Position numbers and translations under genes: made by a program. Positions 41,623 through 49,807 of a DNA stretch of 64,000 nt are shown here, piece after piece. Position 1 is the stretch's first letter. Each line of letters starts with the position of its first letter. This stretch comes from Mycobacterium sp. OAS707 (GTDB lineage Bacteria > Actinomycetota > Actinomycetes > Mycobacteriales > Mycobacteriaceae). The DNA is taken from the NCBI RefSeq assembly GCF_014873705.1, contig NZ_JADBDS010000004.1:372001-436000 (forward strand). Reading direction: 5' to 3'. Under the pieces are notes generated by a model that saw nothing but the letters and a program-made list of their open reading frames with translations, made no database searches and was not told the DNA's origin.

Positions 41623-42516
41623 ATGGGCGCCGGACACGACCACAGCCATGCCGACGCCCGTGTCAGCCGCATGGTGATCGCGGCGGGAATCCTGACCGCG
41701 TTCTTCGCCCTCGAACTCACCACGGCGCTCGTCATCAACTCGCTGGCACTGCTGTCGGACGCCGGCCACATGCTCACCGATCTCGTCGCGATGTTCATGG
41801 GGCTGACCGCGGTACTGCTGGCACGGCACGGCAGCACGTCAGCCAAACGGACCTACGGCTGGCACCGCGCCGAGGTGTTCACCGCGGTGGCCAATGCCGT
41901 ACTGCTGCTCGGCGTCGCCGTGTTCATCCTTTACGAGGCGTTGAGACGCCTCGGCAACGCGCCCGAGGTCCCCGGGGTGCCGATGATCGTCGTCGCGGTG
42001 GCCGGCCTGGTGGCCAACGCCATCGTGGTGCTGCTGTTGCGCTCGCACGCCAAGGACAGCCTCGCGGTCAAGGGCGCCTACATGGAGGTCGTCGCCGACA
42101 CGGTCGGCAGCATCGGCGTGCTGATCGCCGGGATCGTCACGGTCACGACGCGCTGGCCCTACGCCGACGTCGTGGTCGCGGTGTTCGTCGCGCTGTGGGT
42201 GTTGCCACGCGCGGTGTCGCTGGCCCGCGCCGCGCTGCGAATCCTCTCGGAGTCGTCACCGAGCCACATCGACGTCGACGAACTGCGCAGCGCGCTGTGC
42301 TCCGTCGAGGGCGTGACCGAGGTGCACGACCTGCACGTGTGGACGCTGGTGCCGGGCAAGGACATGGTCACCGCGCATCTGACCAGCAGTCGGGATTCGG
42401 CGCTGGTGCTCGACGACGCCCGGGCCGTGTTGAGCGCACGCGGACTCGACCACTCGACCGTTCAGGTGGAGCCGCCCGAAGCGGCCGCCGACTGCGAGTG
42501 TGAAGCCGACTACTGA
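41623..42516 (+). CDS. Cation diffusion facilitator (CDF) metal exporter
   Basis: A 297-residue CDF transporter. A His-rich start (HDHSHADA) is followed by six helices with the metal site LSDAGHMLTDLVAM in helix 2 and YMEVVADTVGSIGVL in helix 5, where Glu replaces the usual His of the HxxxD pair. The C-terminal cytoplasmic domain has PSHIDVDELRSALCSVEGVTEVHDLHVW (split). It exports divalent metal such as Zn, Co or Ni. A perfect palindrome just upstream suggests metal-responsive repression. Confidence 0.93.
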   Translation: MGAGHDHSHADARVSRMVIAAGILTAFFALELTTALVINSLALLSDAGHMLTDLVAMFMGLTAVLLARHGSTSAKRTYGWHRAEVFTAVANAVLLLGVAVFILYEALRRLGNAPEVPGVPMIVVAVAGLVANAIVVLLLRSHAKDSLAVKGAYMEVVADTVGSIGVLIAGIVTVTTRWPYADVVVAVFVALWVLPRAVSLARAALRILSESSPSHIDVDELRSALCSVEGVTEVHDLHVWTLVPGKDMVTAHLTSSRDSALVLDDARAVLSARGLDHSTVQVEPPEAAADCECEADY

Positions 42517-42517
42517 G

Positions 42518-42934
42518 CTACCCGACACCCAGTTCGCCGCGGGCCGCGGGATCGCAGTCGTCGAGCAGATCAAGGCAGCGCTGATACTCGTCGGTCTCGC
42601 CGATCGAATCCGCAGCGCGCGCAAGCGCGGCCACGCACCTCAGGAAACCGCGGTTGGGCTCGTGGCTGTACGGCACCGGCCCGAAGCCCTTCCATCCGTT
42701 GCGGCGCAACTGATCCAGTCCGCGGTGATAACCGGTGCGGGCGTAGGCGTAGGCGGCGACGGCCTTGTCGTCGGCAAGCGCATCCTCGGCCAGCGCGGCC
42801 CACGCCACCGACGCCGAGGGATGTGCGGCCGCCACGATCGACGGATTCTCGGAGGCGGCGAGTTCGGCCTCCGCCGCGGGATCACCAGGTAGCAGTACCG
42901 GATCGGGTCCGAGGAGATCTCCCATGCGCGTCAT
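42518..42934 (-). CDS. DUF3151 protein (Rv0360c-like)
   Basis: A 138-residue helical protein: LLGPDPVLLPGDPAAEAELAA, SVAWAALAEDALADDKAVAAYAYARTGYHRGLDQLRRNGWKG (split) and RCLDLLDDCDPAARGELGV. The pattern is TPR-like, and the family is known as DUF3151, common in actinobacteria. Start ATG 42934 (MTRMGDLLG) or 42925. It lies convergent with the CDF gene, one base apart, and divergent from the gene at 42994. Function unknown. Confidence 0.85.
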   Translation of the reverse strand: MTRMGDLLGPDPVLLPGDPAAEAELAASENPSIVAAAHPSASVAWAALAEDALADDKAVAAYAYARTGYHRGLDQLRRNGWKGFGPVPYSHEPNRGFLRCVAALARAADSIGETDEYQRCLDLLDDCDPAARGELGVG

Positions 42935-42993
42935 GCCCACATTGTGCCGGTACGCTGCACCGGTAGTTCGCAGAGGGAGGGACCGCAGCACGG

Positions 42994-43782
42994 ATGTCGA
43001 ACCCATCAGGGCCGCAGCAACCGGATGACGCAGGAACACCTGCGGCAGAATCTGAGACGGACAACACCCAGCCGGCCGAGGCCGTCACCGACCCGGTGCA
43101 CGAGCCCGCCACCGAGATCCTGTTGTCACCGGAGGCCGAGGCCCAACTCCCGACCGAGGAGACCAGCCAGCCCGCAGAGCGCCGGTACACCGCCCCGTCG
43201 GGATTCGACGGCTCGACACAGCGGATCGACACTCCTGCCGATCCGGCCACTGAGGTGATGCCGCCAATTCCTGGTCCGAAACCTGTTGCGCCACAGCAGA
43301 TTCCACCTCGTGTCGAGACGCCCAAGCCGCCACGCAACCGTCGCAGTTGGGGCTGGGTCATCGCGGTGCTGTTGGTCTTCGCCGCGTTGGTGGCCGTCGC
43401 GATCCTCGGCACCGTGCTGTTGACCCGCGACTCCACCCCCAAGGCCTCCCAAGAGGACAAGGTCCGCACGACCATCCAGAACTTCGACGTCGCTGTCCAA
43501 AACGGCGACCTGGCCACCCTGCGCAGCATCACCTGCGGCACCACCCGCGACAGCTACGTCAACTACGACGAGAGCGCGTGGAAGGAAACCCATTCCAGGG
43601 TCGCGGCGGCCAAGCAGTATCCGGTGGTCGCCAGCATCGACCAGGTGGTGGTCAACGGCGATCACGCCGAGGCCAACGTCACCACGTTCATGGCCAACGC
43701 GCCGCAGACGCGCTCGACACGCAGCTTTGATCTACAGTTCCGCGACGATCAGTGGAAGATCTGCCAGGCGCCCGACAGCTAG
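42994..43782 (+). CDS. Membrane-anchored DUF4878-like protein (Rv0361-like)
   Basis: A 262-residue protein: a 110-residue Pro/Glu/Thr-rich cytoplasmic region, a basic stretch, one helix (WGWVIAVLLVFAALVAVAILG) and an extracytoplasmic NTF2-like domain (TTIQNFDVAVQNGDLATLRSITCG to FRDDQWKICQAPDS, two Cys). The disordered Thr-rich tail is a plausible phosphorylation target. The same domain occurs at 29139 and 58748. Its stop overlaps the convergent secreted protein gene. Confidence 0.82.
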   Translation: MSNPSGPQQPDDAGTPAAESETDNTQPAEAVTDPVHEPATEILLSPEAEAQLPTEETSQPAERRYTAPSGFDGSTQRIDTPADPATEVMPPIPGPKPVAPQQIPPRVETPKPPRNRRSWGWVIAVLLVFAALVAVAILGTVLLTRDSTPKASQEDKVRTTIQNFDVAVQNGDLATLRSITCGTTRDSYVNYDESAWKETHSRVAAAKQYPVVASIDQVVVNGDHAEANVTTFMANAPQTRSTRSFDLQFRDDQWKICQAPDS

Positions 43783-44072
43783 CCGTTTTGCGACATCGCG
43801 TAGCAGGTCGCGAAGTGCTCCTGGTTGCACGGGACGCCGTTGACCGTCGCGTACTGGCCGGGCAGGCTCACCACATCCGCGCCCTGCGGCGGAACGGTGA
43901 TGCCGGCAGGCGGACCGCCGCCGGACTGCCCCTGCGTGCACACCCCGTCGAACCGAGCCACAGTCCCCCATGGGCAGGTGTCTGCCGAAGCCGGCGCGGC
44001 CACGACGATCGATCCCATGGCGGTCGCGAACGTGCAGCATGCGAGCAGAATTCGACGGTTCACGCCGACCAT
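43779..44072 (-). CDS. Small secreted protein
   Basis: A 97-residue protein with a signal peptide (RRILLACCTFATAMGSIVVAAPASA) cut before DTCPWG. The mature part of about 65 residues has four Cys (DTCPWG, GVCTQG, VPCNQE, ATCYAM) that probably form two disulfides. Function unknown. It is convergent with the gene at 42994 (4 bp overlap) and 28 bp downstream of fba on... the opposite side of an intergenic gap, so it may have its own promoter within 44073-44100 or be read from fba on the same strand. Confidence 0.75.
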   Translation of the reverse strand: MVGVNRRILLACCTFATAMGSIVVAAPASADTCPWGTVARFDGVCTQGQSGGGPPAGITVPPQGADVVSLPGQYATVNGVPCNQEHFATCYAMSQNG

Positions 44073-44100
44073 CCTAGCCCTCTTGTGTTGAATTGCCGGC

Positions 44101-45138
44101 TCAGCCCGCCGAAACGCTCCTGCCCGCGCTATGCAGATCCCTGCAGGCCTCGACGACGCGCTCGCTCATGGAAGCCTCGGCCTTCTTCAGGTAGCTGCGC
44201 GGGTCGTAGACCTTCTTGTTGCCGACCTCGCCGTCGACCTTGAGCACACCGTCGTAGTTGGTGAACATGTGCCCGGCCAGCGGACGGGTGAACGCGTACT
44301 GGGTGTCGGTGTCGACGTTCATCTTCACCACACCGAACTTCAGCGAGTCCTCGATCTCGGACTTCAGCGAGCCGGACCCGCCGTGGAACACGAAGTCGAA
44401 AGGCTTTGCGCCCTCCGGTAATCCGAGCTTGGCGGCGGCGACCTGCTGGCCCTGCTCGAGGACGTCCGGACGCAGCTTGACGTTGCCCGGCTTGTAGACG
44501 CCGTGCACGTTGCCGAAGGTCGCGGCCAGCAGGTACTTGCCGTGTTCGCCCGCGCCGAGCGCCTCGATGGTCTTCTCGAAATCCTCGGGCGTGGTGTAGA
44601 GCTTGTCGTTGATCTCGTGAGCGACGCCGTCCTCCTCGCCGCCGACCACCCCGATCTCGATCTCGAGGATGATCTTGGCGGCCGCGGCCTCCTTGAGCAG
44701 TTCGCGCGCGATCTCCAGGTTCTCGTCGATCGGCACCGCCGACCCGTCCCACATGTGTGACTGGAACAGCGGATTGCGCCCCTGCGACACCCTCTCCTGC
44801 GAGATGGCGAGCAGCGGCTTGACGTAGGTGTCCAGCTTGTCCTTCGGGCAGTGGTCGGTGTGCAGCGCGACCGTGATCGGGTACTTGTCGGCGACGACGT
44901 GGGCGAACTCGGCCAGCGCCACTGCACCCGTGACCATGTCCTTGACGCCGAGACCGGAACCGAACTCTGCGCCGCCGGTGGAGAACTGGATGATGCCGTC
45001 GCTGCCCGCGTCGGCGAAGCCCTTCAGCGCGGCGTTGATGCTCTCCGAGCCGACGCAGTTGATCGCCGGGAACGCGAACGAGTGCTCCTTGGCGCGGCCC
45101 AGCATCTCTGCATAAACCTCAGGCGTTGCGATGGGCAT
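44101..45138 (-). CDS. fba: Class II fructose-bisphosphate aldolase
   Basis: A 345-residue zinc-dependent aldolase of glycolysis and gluconeogenesis. The zinc and active-site signature is VALHTDHCPKDKLDTYVKP; FAFPAINCVGSESINAALKG, GGVGGEEDGVAHEI-type loop and FVFHGGSGSLKSEI follow. The true start MPIATPEVYAEML is at 45138; 315 bp of open frame upstream is not conserved. M. tuberculosis Rv0363c is the positional equivalent. Confidence 0.97.
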   Translation of the reverse strand: MPIATPEVYAEMLGRAKEHSFAFPAINCVGSESINAALKGFADAGSDGIIQFSTGGAEFGSGLGVKDMVTGAVALAEFAHVVADKYPITVALHTDHCPKDKLDTYVKPLLAISQERVSQGRNPLFQSHMWDGSAVPIDENLEIARELLKEAAAAKIILEIEIGVVGGEEDGVAHEINDKLYTTPEDFEKTIEALGAGEHGKYLLAATFGNVHGVYKPGNVKLRPDVLEQGQQVAAAKLGLPEGAKPFDFVFHGGSGSLKSEIEDSLKFGVVKMNVDTDTQYAFTRPLAGHMFTNYDGVLKVDGEVGNKKVYDPRSYLKKAEASMSERVVEACRDLHSAGRSVSAG

Positions 45139-45288
45139 TTCAAGTTCCTCTCGGCTGATCCGGGTCTGTGCACGGAGTATCTCAGGTAGTTCTCCTACTC
45201 GGGAGTTCGGCGTCCAGCGGCTGGCGCCCACTGTTTGCCGAGCGCGGGCGAGCAAACCGCGGAAAAGAAGAATTGACGGCGAGAAAAA

Positions 45289-45294
45289 TATTAT
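45289..45294 (+). promoter_or_regulatory. Possible -10 element of the secreted protease gene
   Basis: TATTAT in an AT-rich run (GAGAAAAATATTATCC) lies 13 bp before the ATG at 45308, which would give a mRNA with a leader of only a few bases. TTGACG at 45274 is too close to serve as its -35. No ribosome-binding site is visible, which fits a leaderless or near-leaderless transcript. Confidence 0.35.
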
Positions 45295-45307
45295 CCTTGG
45301 CGTCATT

Positions 45308-48046
45308 ATGGAGTCGCCTGGGGGGTTTGCGCGATACGTCGGGCGGGTCGGAGCGTTGGCGGTCGCGCTGGGTATCGGCGCGGCGGTAGCGACGTCACCC
45401 GGCGTTGCGGTGGCCGAACCCGATACCACCGGGTCGACGCAGAGCAGTACCACCTCGGAATCGACTGACAGTCAACAGGATTCGGCAGCGGCGAACACGC
45501 CGGCCCCGACTCCGGCCTCGGGCTCGGATGCCTCGGATACCGTCAAGTCGTCCGCGACCGTTGCCTCAGATCCCCGCGATGGGACGGTGCAGGCAAGCGG
45601 GGGCGCCAACACCACCGTGGCGTCTGACGCCACGCTCAGCACGGCGGACGCCGGGACCCAGGCGAAGACGTCGACCGAAACCGCGAAGACCGCAAAGCGC
45701 AGCGGGTCAACCGACGCCGAAGCCGCGCAGACCACCCGCCCCACCTCGACCGTGTCCGCCGACACGGTGACCTCTATCTCGACCGCAGCCCCCGCGGCGA
45801 ACAGCACGCAATCGGCCTCGACCAGCGCGCAACTCACCGCGCCCGCGCCACGGTTCGTCACGACCACGGCGTTGATCAGCCCGGTGTCGGGGTCCGCCAC
45901 GGCCGTCTTGGCGCCGACCGACCCGATCACCGCGGCCGCGCACCGGGTGGTGTCCCTTGCTGCAGGCTTAGCCTCACTGGTTGGGTTGTCGCCGGCACTG
46001 ACGGACCAACCGCTGGCCCCCGCGGAGCCACCGACGCTGTGGGTGATGTTGGCGTGGGTGCGGCGCCAGTTCGAAGAGACCCTCTTCAACAGGTCCCCGC
46101 AGGTCGGGTTCGGACCCGTCACCACCAGCCAGTCCGAGACCGGGGTCGTGACGGGCGTGATCTCCACCGCCGACGCCGAGCAGGACCCGCTCACGATGCG
46201 CGTGGTCACGGGACCGGCGAACGGCACGGTGACGGTGGATCCGCACACCGGCGGTTTCGTCTACACCCCCGATGAGGGGCTGGGCGCATCCGGCGGCGTC
46301 GACACGTTCACCGTCGCCGTCAGCGAACTCAACGCTCACGCGCACTGGCATGCCGACGGTGTCGGCACCACGACGGCGACGGTCCTGGTGTCCGTGCTGC
46401 CCGCCGGTGCCAGGGAAGCCAACGACGAGGTCCTGGACGCCGCCGAGCTGGTCCGGCTGGTCGCCGACGGCAAGGCGAGCCTGAACGCGAACAACGACGG
46501 CACAGTGCGGGCCATCGACGGCACGTTCACCCACACCATCGTCGGAGACAACGCGGGCGCCGCCCTGGCGATGAACTACGTCGCCGGGCTGCTGGGTGCG
46601 CCCGCCGGATTCGCCTCCGGAACGAACATCACCAGCCAGGCCTTGCAGCTTGGCGACGCAGGCGCACCGACGGAAGTGATCTACCGCCTGCAGCCGACCG
46701 TCGACGGGGTGCCAACCCTGGCCAGCCAGGTGGTGCTGGTCACCGACGAAAATGGCACGGTCACAGGCGTTTTCAGCAGTTACCGCAAGGGCATCACCGA
46801 CGTCGACACCACGTCGACCGTCGACGACGACACGGTGGCGATGGCGGCGGCCCGCGCTGCGCTGGCCGACAGCCTGGCCGCCCAGGGGGACGATTCCACC
46901 GAGGTGGCCGCCATCCTCGCCGAGGTGGCAATGCAAAGTGAGCGCGTCATCTACGACGTCGACCCCGCTGTGGCGCCCAGCCTGGCGCACCGAATCACGG
47001 TGTACACCACCGTGATTCCGACAGATGCCGAAGCCACGATGCCAGTCATCAGCACGACGTACTACGTCTATGCCAACGGCGAGAACGCGGGTGATGTGTT
47101 CGCGGCGAACTCCAATCTGGCGGACGCATCGACGGCATGGGTGACGACCACCAAGACCGCTACCGACCTGAAGAGCAAGAGCCGCACCATCACCGTCCAG
47201 TACCAGCAGAGCAGTAACAGCTATCGCTTCAACGATGTCACGCGCAGCGTCAGCACGTACGCCGCGTCGTCGACGTCGAGTGCTCCTGGCACCTTGGTCA
47301 CCAAGGCGTGGTGGGCGGGCTGGAACAAATCGGCGGTGTCGGCCCACGCGAACACCGAAGTGGTTTACGACTATTACCGAAACAATCTGGGACGCATGGC
47401 ATTCGACGGCATCGGTTCGGCGCTGCGCGTCAGCACGCTGCCCAACACCTACAACAACGCCTATTGGGACCCGAGTCTGAAGATCCTGGTGTTCGGCCAC
47501 GACTTCGAGGCGGCGCTCGACGTGGTCGGCCACGAATACACCCACGGTGTCGTGCAATACGCCGTCGCAAACGGCAATGGGCTGATCTATCAAGGAGAGT
47601 CGGGCGCGCTCAACGAGTCCTATGCCGACATCATCGGCAGCCTGATCGAAAACAAGACGGGCACCGGCAGGTGGCTGATCGCAGAGGACTACGGCTGCGG
47701 CAAATGGTCCGGCTGCGCCATCCGCGACATGTCCAATCCCGCCAAGTACGGCCAGCCGACCAACTACGCCAACCGCTACACCGGGACCGCCGACTACGGC
47801 GGCGTCCACACCAACAGCGGCATCTTCAACTTCGCGGCCTACAAGATGATGACGGACAGCCGCACGAGCACCGTTTCCAGCGCGACGTGGGCCGCGGTCT
47901 TCTACGGCTCGCTCTACAAGCTGCCGACCAACGCGACGTTCGCCGACGGGCGATCCGCTGTGCTGAACACAGCGAAAGACCTCGGCTTCACGACGACACA
48001 GCAGCAGGCGATCACCGACGCGTTCAACGCGGTCGGGGTCACATAG
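45308..48046 (+). CDS. Secreted thermolysin-like (M4) metallopeptidase with repeat domain
   Basis: A 912-residue exported protein. The signal peptide (YVGRVGALAVALGIGAAVA) is followed by about 190 Ser/Thr/Ala-rich, probably disordered residues, then a cadherin/VCBS-like module (DPLTMRVVTGPANGTVTVDP, GFVYTPDEGLGASGG), a FTP/PepSY-type propeptide region, and the M4 catalytic domain. Catalytic residues: HEYTH at 742-746, Glu770 in GALNESYAD (four residues farther than in thermolysin, because of an insertion VANGNG), and the transition-state His in YGGVHTNSGIFN. Zinc proteases of this type are uncommon in mycobacteria. It stops 8 bp inside the convergent alcohol dehydrogenase gene. Confidence 0.9.
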   Translation: MESPGGFARYVGRVGALAVALGIGAAVATSPGVAVAEPDTTGSTQSSTTSESTDSQQDSAAANTPAPTPASGSDASDTVKSSATVASDPRDGTVQASGGANTTVASDATLSTADAGTQAKTSTETAKTAKRSGSTDAEAAQTTRPTSTVSADTVTSISTAAPAANSTQSASTSAQLTAPAPRFVTTTALISPVSGSATAVLAPTDPITAAAHRVVSLAAGLASLVGLSPALTDQPLAPAEPPTLWVMLAWVRRQFEETLFNRSPQVGFGPVTTSQSETGVVTGVISTADAEQDPLTMRVVTGPANGTVTVDPHTGGFVYTPDEGLGASGGVDTFTVAVSELNAHAHWHADGVGTTTATVLVSVLPAGAREANDEVLDAAELVRLVADGKASLNANNDGTVRAIDGTFTHTIVGDNAGAALAMNYVAGLLGAPAGFASGTNITSQALQLGDAGAPTEVIYRLQPTVDGVPTLASQVVLVTDENGTVTGVFSSYRKGITDVDTTSTVDDDTVAMAAARAALADSLAAQGDDSTEVAAILAEVAMQSERVIYDVDPAVAPSLAHRITVYTTVIPTDAEATMPVISTTYYVYANGENAGDVFAANSNLADASTAWVTTTKTATDLKSKSRTITVQYQQSSNSYRFNDVTRSVSTYAASSTSSAPGTLVTKAWWAGWNKSAVSAHANTEVVYDYYRNNLGRMAFDGIGSALRVSTLPNTYNNAYWDPSLKILVFGHDFEAALDVVGHEYTHGVVQYAVANGNGLIYQGESGALNESYADIIGSLIENKTGTGRWLIAEDYGCGKWSGCAIRDMSNPAKYGQPTNYANRYTGTADYGGVHTNSGIFNFAAYKMMTDSRTSTVSSATWAAVFYGSLYKLPTNATFADGRSAVLNTAKDLGFTTTQQQAITDAFNAVGVT

Positions 48047-49052
48047 TCAGGACCATGCGGTAGCGCGCACGGCCCTCCTCCATCGCCGCGTACGCCTCGG
48101 CGGCCTCGACCAGCGGTCGCTCCTCGATCCACGCACGCACGCCAGACAGCACGGCGAAGTGCATCGTCTCCTCGACGTCGCGCGAGGTGCCCGACGGATG
48201 CCCCTGTACCGAAAGGCCGGGGGTGATCAGTTGGATGGGCGCGATGGGCAACGGGTCGGCGGTCACGCCGACGATGACGAGTTCACCCTCGGCCGCCAAC
48301 CCGCCGACGGTGTCGGCCATCGCCTGGGAATTGGCCGCCGTGGCGAGGACAACCGATGCGCCGCCAAGCGCCTGCAGTGCAGCGGCGACATCTTCGGCCC
48401 GGGAATCGATGTAATGGTGGGCGCCCAGTTCGCGGGCGTTGGCCTCCTTGTCCGCGCCGCGGGCGATCGCGATGGTCTCGAAGCCCATCGCCCGCGCCCA
48501 CTGCACGCCGAGGTGGCCGAGCCCGCCGATGCCGAGCACCGCGACCCGGTCCCCTGCCACGGCCCTGGTCCGCCGCAGCGCGTTGTACGTCGTCACACCC
48601 GCGCAGCCCATCGGCGCCGCCTCGCTGAACGACAGCTCGTCCGGGATGCGCGCAAGCGCGGTGGCAGGTGCTGTCACCGACTCGGCGTAGCCGCCCGGGT
48701 AATGCCAGCTCGGCACCTCGCCGTTCACACACTGCATGAACTTGCCCTGGCGGCAGGGAATGCAGCGGTTGCAGTTGCCACCGAACCAGCCGACCGCAAC
48801 CCGGTCACCGACGGCGAATCCCTCGACACCCTCGCCCAACTCCGCGATCGTCCCGGCGATCTCGTGTCCCGGGGTCAGCGGCCAGGTCATGTTCGGAAAG
48901 CCGCCTACGACGAAGCCGTGGTCGGTTCCGCAGACACCGCAGGCGGCGACGGTGATGCGGACGCGGCCAGGGCCAGGTGGCGAGGTCTCGACGTCGACGA
49001 GGGTCAATGGCGCATTGGCGGACGCAACATGTACGGCTTTGTGGGAGGTCAT
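48039..49052 (-). CDS. Zinc-dependent alcohol dehydrogenase (AdhA-like)
   Basis: A 337-residue MDR alcohol dehydrogenase. The catalytic zinc Cys is in ACGVCGTDHGF, with GHEIAGTIAELGEGVEGF; the structural zinc site is CNRCIPCRQGKFMQC. The NAD-binding motif is VAVLGIGGLGHLGVQWARAMG. Substrates are probably primary alcohols/aldehydes. The start MTSHKAVHVASAN is chosen over an upstream extension. It is divergent from the DedA gene, 59 bp apart. Confidence 0.93.
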   Translation of the reverse strand: MTSHKAVHVASANAPLTLVDVETSPPGPGRVRITVAACGVCGTDHGFVVGGFPNMTWPLTPGHEIAGTIAELGEGVEGFAVGDRVAVGWFGGNCNRCIPCRQGKFMQCVNGEVPSWHYPGGYAESVTAPATALARIPDELSFSEAAPMGCAGVTTYNALRRTRAVAGDRVAVLGIGGLGHLGVQWARAMGFETIAIARGADKEANARELGAHHYIDSRAEDVAAALQALGGASVVLATAANSQAMADTVGGLAAEGELVIVGVTADPLPIAPIQLITPGLSVQGHPSGTSRDVEETMHFAVLSGVRAWIEERPLVEAAEAYAAMEEGRARYRMVLTM

Positions 49053-49111
49053 AGCCGACCCTAACGCCGGCACAGCAGCCGTTCGGGGCACCGCCGGTAT
49101 CTTGGGTGGCC

Positions 49112-49807
49112 ATGGACACCACCCCGGCCCTATCGGCGGCCGCAACTCAGCTGGCGCTGATGCCGGACTTCCTGGACCCGATCAAGCTCATCGGCTATTT
49201 CGGGGCCTGGGCCCTGGTCGGGCTGCTGGTGGTGGTGTTCGTCGAGTCGGGGATTCTGTTCCCGGTGCTGCCCGGCGACACGTTGCTGTTCGTGGCGGGC
49301 ATGCTGGCCGCGGGTACGGCCGCCGCCGGACAGGCCGACTTCCAACTCTGGCAGTTGCTCGTGTTCATCCCGATCGCCGCGATTCTCGGCGGTCAGGTCG
49401 GGTACTTCATCGGCCGCTATGTGGGTACCGCGATGTTCAAACCCAACGCACGGGTGCTCAAGCAGCGCTACCTCGACGAGGCCCACACGTTCTTCGAGGA
49501 GCGCGGGCCGTTCGCGATCGTGCTCGCCCGGTTCGTGCCGATCGTGCGAACCCTCGCGCCGATCACGGCGGGCGCCGCGCGAATGAGCTACGGCACCTTC
49601 ACGCTCTTCAACGTGATCGGCGCCGTGCTCTGGGGCGTCGGCATCACGCTGCTCGGCTACGGCCTCGGTCAGTTCGAGATCATCCAGAAACTGCTCGAAC
49701 CGATCTTCATCCTCATTGCGGTCGCGTCGATCACGCCGATGTTGATCGAGTGGTACAAGCGGCGCCGGGCGAAGAAGACGACTGGCGAGCCGGCCGCCGA
49801 AAGCTAG
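49112..49807 (+). CDS. DedA-family membrane protein
   Basis: A 231-residue DedA/VTT-domain protein with GDTLLFVAGMLAAG, ILGGQVGYFIGRYVG, and the hallmark RFVPIVRTLAPITAGAARM near the middle, ending with a basic tail. Members act as proton-coupled lipid flippases or scramblases for undecaprenyl phosphate or phospholipid. M. tuberculosis Rv0364 has the same position next to the GH76 locus. It is convergent with the antiporter fusion gene (4 bp overlap). Confidence 0.92.
   Translation: MDTTPALSAAATQLALMPDFLDPIKLIGYFGAWALVGLLVVVFVESGILFPVLPGDTLLFVAGMLAAGTAAAGQADFQLWQLLVFIPIAAILGGQVGYFIGRYVGTAMFKPNARVLKQRYLDEAHTFFEERGPFAIVLARFVPIVRTLAPITAGAARMSYGTFTLFNVIGAVLWGVGITLLGYGLGQFEIIQKLLEPIFILIAVASITPMLIEWYKRRRAKKTTGEPAAES

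Noticed and set aside
45974..47809. 611-codon frame antisense to the M4 protease
   Set aside because: The protease frame has catalytic motifs and a signal peptide; the antisense frame has none.
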